Below are positions 48,936-56,029 of a stretch of 64,000 nt of DNA, piece after piece. The notes below the pieces were generated by a model, which saw only the letters and a list, made by a program, of their open reading frames with translations, did no database searches and had not been told where the DNA came from. The position numbers were made by a program, and so were the translations under genes. The first letter of the stretch is position 1; every line of letters begins with the position of its first letter. The stretch spans positions 186,001 through 250,000 of the forward strand of contig NZ_CP049331.1 of NCBI RefSeq assembly GCF_011064285.1, written 5' to 3'. Origin of the DNA: Vibrio ziniensis (GTDB lineage: Bacteria; Pseudomonadota; Gammaproteobacteria; Enterobacterales; Vibrionaceae).

Positions 48936-51515
48936 ATGAATAAGCATTTAAAGTACAGCTTACTTGCTATGAGTATTGCGCTTGCAGGTTGTGGCAGTGA
49001 TAGCGGTAGTTCGAGCACGGACAACAATGATAACAGCGGTGGTGATAATACTGGTGGCGATGTTGTAACTGCTACGTATTGTGAAACTGCACAAGAAGAA
49101 AAAGGCGAAAGTTTATATTTCTGTGATGACTTTTCTGATGCTTCAACATTTGCAACTAACTGGAAAAGTGTTGGCACCCACGATGGTAAATTTGTCATAG
49201 AAGATGACATTCTATGGTTTGAAAACGGTGCAACGGGGGGGCAACTTCTGATTGCAACTCCTGCTGTTGCTAGCTTGGTTCCTGAGTCTGGTGACTACTA
49301 TGTTGAAGCGAAAGTTCGTCTGCGTAACAATAACTCGACCGGTAGTAAGCGCACTTACCTCCTAGGTCGTTATACGGAAGACAGTCTTGGCTATTCAGCA
49401 GGTTTTAACTCGCAAGCTACTACAGAAGGTCAACGCGCAACCCTAGGTTACATCAACGGCGAAGGTACCGCAGATCATACCAACTATCCTTTTGCAATTG
49501 ATATGGGTTCAAAACACTCTTTAGCAAGTGATGGCTACACTGTAACTGAGCACAGCACAGATGGTACTTGGTACACTATACGTCTTGTTATGAACGGTAG
49601 TGAAATCTCTGCCTACGTTGATGATGTGCCATACGCAGGTTTTGATGGCACTGCAGGTGAAGCTAACTCGACTAACATCACTGACCCTGGTTCAATTGGT
49701 TTCTACAGTAAAAACCGTGCGTTTGAAGTAGATTACGTAATCATCGGTGATGCAGCCGATCTTCCTGCTTCAGTTAGTCTTGATGTTGACAGCGTGTGGG
49801 AACCGACTATCGGTGATGAGATGACTGTCACTGTTTCTGCGGTTCAAGCAGGTGGTGATGCAGATACAGTAACTATGACTAACTCAAATACTGAAGTTGT
49901 TGATGTTACCATCGGTGCAGATAACACGTTTACTTTGAAAGCGATGCAGGCAGGTACTGCGGAAGTAAGCTTTGCGCTAGATTCTGACCCAACTAAGGTA
50001 ACAACGCTATCTGTAACAGTAAACGAGGCTGTGGTTCTGCCAACGTTTGACTACGGTGATATTAGCGCTAAAGTGACTCCGACTGTTAATGCACAAGATC
50101 AACAGGTTGACGTTACTCTATCTTTGACTCTTGAAGGTACACCGACTCTAGGTGAGCGCGGTATCGTATACATCTATGATGCGAACACTAACGAGGTAGT
50201 TCAAGAGCTAAATGTGGGTGGTGATGTAACGACTGTTGGCTCAGTGACTTCTGGTAAAGTTCGTACTCTTAATTACTTCCCGGTTGTTTTAGATGGCAAT
50301 ACGGTAAACATCTACCCTAAAAAAGATGCGTTCACTGCAGGTGGTGAATACTACATCGCGATTAGTGAAGATGTAATTAACGGCGCGACACTAAATGGTG
50401 ATGAGTTCGTTGGTTTAGGTAAAAACCAATGGCAGTTTTCTATCGGTGCGGCTGTTGAAGCGAGTAAAACTGCTCTATCAGTTGGGCCAAGTGGTGATTT
50501 TGCAACTGTACAAGGAGCATTAAACTACTTTATGGATGACACTGCACTTAAGAACTCAGATAAAACCATCACACTAGAAGATGGTGTTTACTACGAAATG
50601 TTAATGCTACGTAACGTAAACAACCTAACTATCAAAGGTACTAGCCGCGAAGGTACGATTATTCGCCATGATAACCATGAAGCTCGTAACGGTGGCTCTA
50701 GTGGTCGTCCTCTAATGTTAGTAGAAAGTGCAGATATGTTAACTTTCGAAGACATTACTCTGGAAAATACACACCGTCGTACAGGTTCCTCAGACCAAGC
50801 GGAAGTTATTTACTTCAACAGTAACTACCGATTAGTGGCGAAAAACGCAAACTTCCTAAGTGAACAAGACACTATTCTCGTTAAAGGTTACAGTTGGTTC
50901 TACAACACGCTTGTAGCTGGTAACGTTGATTTTATCTGGGGTTACCCAAATGCAGCACTATTTGAGAACAGCGAAATCCGTACTATTGCGGACTCGAAAG
51001 CCGGCTCTGCTGATACTGCAACTGATGGTGGTTACGTACTGCAAGCACGTATCCCTGCAATTTATCAAACAGATGCTGCTGGAAATTATGTTCTTGATGA
51101 AGATGGCGCTAAAATTGTTATTGGTTCAGAGACTGGCTTTGTATTCCTAAACTCAAAATTCACTTTTGGTAAAGGTGTCCTAGGTAACGACGTTAAGGCT
51201 GGCTCAACTTACATAGCTCGTAGCGGTGGTGATGCAACATACTTCGATAATGTCACTCTAGTAAATTGTACTCTTGATACCCATATTGCAGATGTAGGTT
51301 ACGGTGGTGCGGCGGTTGATAAAGCGCCAACCCCAGGTATTGCAACTGCAACTGAAGGCTGGCGTATCGATGAGGCGAGCTTAGCAGCAAGCCCTATCAC
51401 AAATATGACAGATGAAGCGTATACATTAACAGCAGCTGAAGCAGAAGCTTATGATACTCGTGCAGAAGTATTCGCTGCTTATAACAGTGGTGCTGGCTGG
51501 AACCCTGCAGAATAA
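48936..51515 (+). CDS. Multidomain pectin methylesterase, CE8 family, lipoprotein
   Basis: An 859-residue surface esterase predicted to remove methyl groups from pectin. A lipoprotein signal (MNKHLKYSLLAMSIALAGC) precedes a Ser/Asp/Asn/Gly tether with SGGDNTGGD. Residues about 45-275 look like a laminin-G/concanavalin-like sandwich (WYTIRLVMNGSEISAYVDDV). Ig-like repeats cover about 280-510. The CE8 beta-helix (about 515-859) shows LSEQDTILVKGYSW (about 641) and GNVDFIWG (about 661) with both catalytic Asp. The usual GRPW is replaced by YIARSGGD near 760. ATG at 48936 is better spaced from AGG than the one at 48930. Confidence 0.88.
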   Translation: MNKHLKYSLLAMSIALAGCGSDSGSSSTDNNDNSGGDNTGGDVVTATYCETAQEEKGESLYFCDDFSDASTFATNWKSVGTHDGKFVIEDDILWFENGATGGQLLIATPAVASLVPESGDYYVEAKVRLRNNNSTGSKRTYLLGRYTEDSLGYSAGFNSQATTEGQRATLGYINGEGTADHTNYPFAIDMGSKHSLASDGYTVTEHSTDGTWYTIRLVMNGSEISAYVDDVPYAGFDGTAGEANSTNITDPGSIGFYSKNRAFEVDYVIIGDAADLPASVSLDVDSVWEPTIGDEMTVTVSAVQAGGDADTVTMTNSNTEVVDVTIGADNTFTLKAMQAGTAEVSFALDSDPTKVTTLSVTVNEAVVLPTFDYGDISAKVTPTVNAQDQQVDVTLSLTLEGTPTLGERGIVYIYDANTNEVVQELNVGGDVTTVGSVTSGKVRTLNYFPVVLDGNTVNIYPKKDAFTAGGEYYIAISEDVINGATLNGDEFVGLGKNQWQFSIGAAVEASKTALSVGPSGDFATVQGALNYFMDDTALKNSDKTITLEDGVYYEMLMLRNVNNLTIKGTSREGTIIRHDNHEARNGGSSGRPLMLVESADMLTFEDITLENTHRRTGSSDQAEVIYFNSNYRLVAKNANFLSEQDTILVKGYSWFYNTLVAGNVDFIWGYPNAALFENSEIRTIADSKAGSADTATDGGYVLQARIPAIYQTDAAGNYVLDEDGAKIVIGSETGFVFLNSKFTFGKGVLGNDVKAGSTYIARSGGDATYFDNVTLVNCTLDTHIADVGYGGAAVDKAPTPGIATATEGWRIDEASLAASPITNMTDEAYTLTAAEAEAYDTRAEVFAAYNSGAGWNPAE

Positions 51516-51549
51516 GTTTTAGTTTATTAAACTTAAATAACCAATAATC

Positions 51550-51577
51550 AATGCCGCTCTTAGGAGCGGCATTTTTT
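51550..51577 (+). terminator. Terminator of the pectin methylesterase gene
   Basis: AATGCCGCTC-TTAG-GAGCGGCATTTTTT is a perfect stem, 35 bases after the stop. Confidence 0.9.
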
Positions 51578-51699
51578 ATCTCAAATATTATGTAATACGT
51601 TGTTTTTGAAGACAGAACTAATCTGGGGTTGCTAACTCTTTGTCGAAGGGTAAGACGTTTGATTTATACCATTCTGGATAATTTCCTGATCAGTGAATA

Positions 51700-51769
51700 G
51701 GCGTCGATAAGCAAACTCTCCGAGCCATGGATTTCAGGGACGAATGAATGCGCGTTTGCGTTTGACGCC
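51700..51769. repeat. GC-rich 70-base inverted repeat
   Basis: GGCGTC (51700-51705) pairs with GACGCC (51764-51769), and GCAAAC (51711-51716) with GTTTGC (51754-51759), leaving a 37-base apical region. It may be a mobile-repeat remnant or a structured RNA. There is no associated open reading frame. Confidence 0.5.
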
Positions 51770-51906
51770 CATTCGCTGCTCTGCCGATGCTCAGTCTGAT
51801 CATATTTTTATATAGGATAGTATTAAGGAAAGAGTTGCTACTGCAGATGTATTTACAATTTACATCGTTATTGATTGATAATTGTGATTTAGGTTATTCG
51901 ACATAT

Positions 51907-51936
51907 AAAAAATCCGCCTCGATGAGACGGATTTTT
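51907..51936 (-). terminator. Terminator of the first acetylesterase gene
   Basis: AAAAATCCG-C-CTC and GAG-A-CGGATTTTT form a stem with one mismatch. Read leftward it is followed by TTTTTTATATG. It starts 29 bases beyond the stop. Confidence 0.8.
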
Positions 51937-51964
51937 ACTAACAATCTTGGGAGAACAACAACGC

Positions 51965-52876
51965 TTATTGAGTTGGAGCTTTGTATTCAACAATATGTGC
52001 CTGCAATTCAGTCAAGCTAGGGTTAGCTTTAATACCTTCTGCTGCTGCTTGGGCAATTAGTGTTGCAAACAGCTCTACAGGGTGGGTCCTGTCTGTTGAA
52101 GTGGATTTGACTTTATCGTAAGTGTAAAGCTCATTGTAAGCTTTCTCTTGGCCGTAAGATTCGACAATTTTCTTCGTCGCCTCTGTTAGGTCAACATAAG
52201 CTATATTATAGCGAGCTGCCAGTGCTTCCATTGCTGCAGGGTAATTACCACGCGCATAAGGTTCGTCTTTATTCAATTCAGTAAGGTTATGTTGACCTTT
52301 TTCAGTGATCTCAGAGCTCTCAAAATAGCCCCTTACAATCGGCGAAATCAAAATAGGTGTAGCGCCAGCGGCTTTTACATCTTCAACGTAGGATTTTAAG
52401 TTTAGGTAATAAGATCGATCTTTATCTTTGCAATTCTCAGCATCATCCGCAGTACTATTATTGCCGTCGTTACAGAAAGCATAAGTCCAGAATAAATTAT
52501 AATCCGCACGTTCTGCCGTTTTTTGATCGTTATGTCCAAATTGAATAATGACGTAGTCACCCTCAGCAATTGCGGGTTTGATATTTGGCCAATGTGGTAC
52601 TCCAGTCAGAGAGTAGTCATGGTAGCTTAATGAGCTACGTCCGCCACGAGCCCAGTTGTTCACTGCCGTTTGCTGATCAAAAAATTTCGGTAGCGCTTCA
52701 CCCCAACCCATCTGTGGACGTTGATGTTCATAGTTCGCCATTGTTGAGTCTCCGACCATATGAATTGTCACGGCTGAACCTTTGGTTGGTGTCACTATGG
52801 TCGTGTTATGACCACTACTACATGCAGCTAGCAGGCTACACACCGCTAAGCTAAGTGTTGTTCTATAAAAACGCAT
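51965..52876 (-). CDS. Acetylesterase, CE12 (SGNH hydrolase) family, lipoprotein
   Basis: A 303-residue esterase predicted to remove acetyl groups from pectin or rhamnogalacturonan. A lipoprotein signal (MRFYRTTLSLAVCSLLAAC, Cys19, then Ser) is followed almost at once by the catalytic domain. The four SGNH blocks are intact: MVGDSTMANY with Ser44, WARGGRSSLSY, IQFGHNDQK and the Asp/His pair in DRTHPVELFA near the C-terminus. It is a paralogue of the next gene to the right but lacks the tether and the C-terminal domains. Function on homogalacturonan rather than rhamnogalacturonan is inferred from the lyases and CE8 esterase beside it. Confidence 0.87.
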   Translation of the reverse strand: MRFYRTTLSLAVCSLLAACSSGHNTTIVTPTKGSAVTIHMVGDSTMANYEHQRPQMGWGEALPKFFDQQTAVNNWARGGRSSLSYHDYSLTGVPHWPNIKPAIAEGDYVIIQFGHNDQKTAERADYNLFWTYAFCNDGNNSTADDAENCKDKDRSYYLNLKSYVEDVKAAGATPILISPIVRGYFESSEITEKGQHNLTELNKDEPYARGNYPAAMEALAARYNIAYVDLTEATKKIVESYGQEKAYNELYTYDKVKSTSTDRTHPVELFATLIAQAAAEGIKANPSLTELQAHIVEYKAPTQ

Positions 52877-52913
52877 TGTACAGTGCCTCTATATTGATAC
52901 CGGATAAATGAAC

Positions 52914-52946
52914 AAAACCCAGTTGCCTGGCAACTGGGTTTTTATT
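52914..52946 (-). terminator. Terminator of the second acetylesterase gene
   Basis: AAAACCCAGTTGCC and the complementary GGCAACTGGGTTTTT share a tight loop. It lies between the two acetylesterase genes and can work in both directions. Confidence 0.85.
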
Positions 52947-52965
52947 TTTTAATCAGTGAATTAGA

Positions 52966-54750
52966 TTATTCGCCGCTTAGACCATCGATACTTACATCGT
53001 AAAGAGCAAGGTAACGGCCACCTTCAGATGCAGACTTCATCCAAGGGTAGATACGAACGTAGATAGCGCTATCAACTGGAACTTGCTCAGTCACAGGGTA
53101 CTCAAATTGCTCCATAACATCTTTAGTCAAGGTTAACTCTGTTGCTACTGTTACTGGGCTACTAAAATCAGCAGATAGTGAGTAAGCAATATTTGCTGTT
53201 ACGTTACTGGTACCGCTTGACGCAAAGTAAGCAGAAATTGATGTAACATTAAATGGTTGGCTCGCTGCCGTAACTTTAAATTCAATGTATTTGTCGCTGC
53301 TGTAGTCATGGTCAGAATAGACACGTGCTGTTACTGTATCTTGACCATTTATCGCATAGATCTTGTCAGAACCAAAGCCCTTAGTTAGCGCTTCTGAAAG
53401 TGTGACTTCAGCACCAGTTACTAGGCCATCAGCAGTTGCAGTTAAGTCGCCTTTACCCGCTGTAAACCAGTTTGAGTATGACTCAACACTTGCACCAATC
53501 GCAACACCTTCACCGCTTACGGCTAGAGTTTCAAGAGTATTTCCGTCTTGAAGTAGCTCTAAGTTACCTGTGTAAGATTTTTCTTCTGTAGGCGTAAACT
53601 GTACGTATACATCTTCAGTGAACGCACCGTTAGTGTAGGCAATCTCAAATGATTGCTCCCAAGTTTCAGAACTGCTTGTGTCTGCTAGTTTAAAACCGTC
53701 TGGTGAAGTTACTGTGATAGTACCTGTCTCAGGAGTTAGTGAGAATGCAGATAGTGTGATTGATTTAGTTTCAGAAACGTCAAGGTAACGTTTACCGAAG
53801 TCTAACTCAGATGGGTTCGCAACAATCATTGTATCTGCCGCCACGATGTGGTCAGTCATGATACCTAACTCTTGCAGGCCTTCAGCTGCTGCTTTAGCAA
53901 TCAATGCCGCATAGAGTTCGTTCGGGTGAGTACTATCGTTGTAGTATAGGTTGGTATAACCGCTAGGACCGTACTGCTCAACGATTGTTTTAGTTGCTGC
54001 AGTTAAATCAACATATGGAATGCTGTAACGTTCTGCTAGTGCTTCCATTGCTGCTGGGTAATCACCACGAGCAACAGTTTCACTACCTAAGATACCAATA
54101 TTGTGCTGACCTTTTTCACTGATCACATCACCTTCAAAGTACGCACGTACAATTGGTGACATTAAGATCGGTTGCGCACCCATAGCTTGAGTCTCTTCTA
54201 CAAACTTCTTCAAGTTTAGGTAGTAAGAATGCTCTGTATCAGTACATGCTTCTGCGCCGTCTGCTGTGGTTGAACCATCGCTACAGAAAGCGTAAGTACC
54301 GTATTGCTCGTAATCAGAACCGTATTTTTGATCGTTATGACCAAACTGGATAATAACGTAATCGCCTTCAACAAGAGTTGGTTGGATATTGGGCCAGTGT
54401 GGGTTTTTACTTGGATCGTAATTGTAGAAACTTAGTGAACTACGACCACCACGAGCCCAGTTATTAACTGCAGTGTCTTCATCAAAGAACATTGGCATTT
54501 GTTCGGCCCAACCCATTTGTGGGCGACGGTCTTCTGTATACGGTGCCATTGTTGAGTCACCGATCATATGAATTGTCAGAGCAGTACCAGCAGTAGGAGT
54601 GACGAGGGAGGTATTGTATTCAGTGTTGTCTCCACCGGTGTTATCACCACCTGTGTTATCGCCAGTAGAAGAGGAACCACCAGAGTCGCTACCACATGCA
54701 GCTAATAAGCCACATACAGCAAAAGCAAGTGCAGATTTATAAAATTTCAT
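52966..54750 (-). CDS. Multidomain acetylesterase, CE12 (SGNH) family, lipoprotein
   Basis: A 594-residue esterase. The lipoprotein signal (MKFYKSALAFAVCGLLAAC, Cys19, then Gly) leads into a tether with three GDNTG-type repeats (about 29-45). The SGNH domain (about 55-325) has MIGDSTMAPY with Ser66, WARGGRSSLSF, IQFGHNDQK and NDSTHPNELY. Two further beta-rich domains follow: an Ig-like one (about 330-440, LDFGKRYLDVSETKSITL) and a C-terminal sandwich (about 445-594) that may bind polysaccharide. The ATG at 54748-54750 starts the signal peptide. The first 20 residues and catalytic blocks show descent from the same ancestor as the neighbouring copy. Confidence 0.87.
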   Translation of the reverse strand: MKFYKSALAFAVCGLLAACGSDSGGSSSTGDNTGGDNTGGDNTEYNTSLVTPTAGTALTIHMIGDSTMAPYTEDRRPQMGWAEQMPMFFDEDTAVNNWARGGRSSLSFYNYDPSKNPHWPNIQPTLVEGDYVIIQFGHNDQKYGSDYEQYGTYAFCSDGSTTADGAEACTDTEHSYYLNLKKFVEETQAMGAQPILMSPIVRAYFEGDVISEKGQHNIGILGSETVARGDYPAAMEALAERYSIPYVDLTAATKTIVEQYGPSGYTNLYYNDSTHPNELYAALIAKAAAEGLQELGIMTDHIVAADTMIVANPSELDFGKRYLDVSETKSITLSAFSLTPETGTITVTSPDGFKLADTSSSETWEQSFEIAYTNGAFTEDVYVQFTPTEEKSYTGNLELLQDGNTLETLAVSGEGVAIGASVESYSNWFTAGKGDLTATADGLVTGAEVTLSEALTKGFGSDKIYAINGQDTVTARVYSDHDYSSDKYIEFKVTAASQPFNVTSISAYFASSGTSNVTANIAYSLSADFSSPVTVATELTLTKDVMEQFEYPVTEQVPVDSAIYVRIYPWMKSASEGGRYLALYDVSIDGLSGE

Positions 54751-54924
54751 AATACATGCCTTATATTTATTTGTTTCCCTATGCCGAGCCAAAAACAGCA
54801 TAGACGCTTAAGTTCAATGAAAGGAATTTAGAGCAATTTTACTAGGTGTTAAATGCTGAAACTGGCAAAGTGTAAGGTGTATCAACAAAGTTCCATTTTT
54901 TTTATAAAAAATGAGTTTCAGATC

Positions 54925-54944
54925 AAAATATCGTTTCATAAAAT
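54925..54944. promoter_or_regulatory. Candidate KdgR-like operator upstream of the second acetylesterase gene
   Basis: ATCGTTTCATAAAAT (54930-54944) is, on the minus strand, ATTTTATGAAACGAT. This is identical over 15 bases to the site at 45063-45077 before the first pectate lyase. Here the right half is ATTTTGAT rather than GGTTTATA. It is 180-195 bases before the start codon. Confidence 0.5.
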
Positions 54945-54993
54945 ACGATCAAATATTTTATATTGATTTTATGTATTTTAAATATAAAAAATA

Positions 54994-55023
54994 ATAGCCC
55001 TGATAATATCTTATCAGGGCTAT
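54994..55023 (-). terminator. Terminator of the discoidin-domain gene
   Basis: ATAGCCCTGATAA-TATC-TTATCAGGGCTAT is a perfect stem. Read leftward it is followed by TATTTTTTATATTT. Confidence 0.9.
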
Positions 55024-55064
55024 ATATACTCAGTATGTATTTATGGTTTCAATGTGTTGGTGTG

Positions 55065-55535
55065 CTAGAATTGAACTTCTGTAATACCAGTCCAGCTCTT
55101 TGATACGTCTGTGCCGTAACCGTTAATGCGAGCATATTTTGCTTTTACAGGTGCGAATTCAAAACGCTCTAGCTCTTTGGTTGTGCCGCTTGTTGCTGTT
55201 TCTTTTAAAGCAGTCGTCCATGTTTTGCCGTCCATAGAGACTTCAAGGTCAAATTTTTGCTTACGCTCATCACCCTTAAATGCTGCTACTTGGACGTGAG
55301 ACAGGGTTTGTTCGCCATCGAAATCAAATTGAATCCAAGCTTCATCACGCTGAGCCCAACGAGTTTTTAGGCTACCATCAACAGCATTTCTTGCTTCGTG
55401 ATTTTTATCATGACCATTTGACGATACATTTACGATAGCTGTGGATGCTGCGCTAGCGTCGCTGCCGCCAGTAGATGAACAACCTGTTACCGCTAATACA
55501 CTCATAAGAGAGGCAAATAATAGAGTTTTTTTCAT
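55065..55535 (-). CDS. Stand-alone discoidin (F5/8 type C) domain lipoprotein
   Basis: A 156-residue protein. A lipoprotein signal (MKKTLLFASLMSVLAVTGC, Cys19, then Ser) and a short Ser/Ala tether are followed by one F5/8 type C or CBM32-like beta-sandwich (about 36-156). Typical pieces are ARNAVDGSLKTRWAQRDEAW, IQFDFDGEQTLSHVQVA and a C-terminal YARINGYGTD. There is no catalytic domain. It may hold galacturonan at the cell surface or help the neighbouring enzymes. The ATG at 55533-55535 follows GGGA; an upstream TTG is less likely. It is transcribed leftward ahead of the acetylesterase genes but has its own terminator. Confidence 0.82.
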   Translation of the reverse strand: MKKTLLFASLMSVLAVTGCSSTGGSDASAASTAIVNVSSNGHDKNHEARNAVDGSLKTRWAQRDEAWIQFDFDGEQTLSHVQVAAFKGDERKQKFDLEVSMDGKTWTTALKETATSGTTKELERFEFAPVKAKYARINGYGTDVSKSWTGITEVQF

Positions 55536-56029
55536 AATCAATCCCGCTGTTTAAATAAATGTAGTGACTTAAAAAATGCTAATATGCTTTAAAGAATATT
55601 GTTTATGAAGGGTGTATTCGAGGGTTAACTTAATTATATGGGCTTTCGATCAATCAAATTATTATATTTTTATTCGATTTTGTTAACTGAAGCAAAGAAA
55701 TTGCAATTAAATGGATTTTATTTTTTATAAAATATAAAAATGCGTTTCTTTTTTAGTGAAACTATTTTTGTGATCTGTGTATTATTAAGTTATTGCTGAT
55801 ATTTAATTAAATGATGTTGCCTTTAAGTCAGAATAAGTCATGCCTCTTACAGAAAATTAGGCAGTGGTTTTCGATAAGGATCTTATAACATATTGATTCT
55901 ACTTGATTTGTAAACGTCAGGTGGCCGCAGGACTATTATTTAACTAATAAAAGGTTCCGACCATCAGAAAGCTAGAAATTACTCGCTAAATTATGCACTA
56001 TAATCATTCGTTTTCCATGGAAGGTTACT
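55536..56029. other. AT-rich divergent promoter region at the right edge of the pectin cluster
   Basis: 494 bases without a credible gene, very AT-rich between 55600 and 55860. It holds the leftward promoter of the discoidin gene and the rightward promoter of modF. TTTTAGTGAAACTATTTTTG (55751-55770) is a weaker relative of the operator-like motif found elsewhere in the cluster. Confidence 0.5.

Larger units (their letters stand above)
51516..51964. other. Intergenic region between pectin methylesterase and acetylesterase genes
   Basis: 449 bases between convergent genes. It holds a terminator at each end and, in the middle (about 51590-51800), a block of clearly higher GC content than its surroundings, including a long inverted repeat. 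I see no gene in it. Confidence 0.6.
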
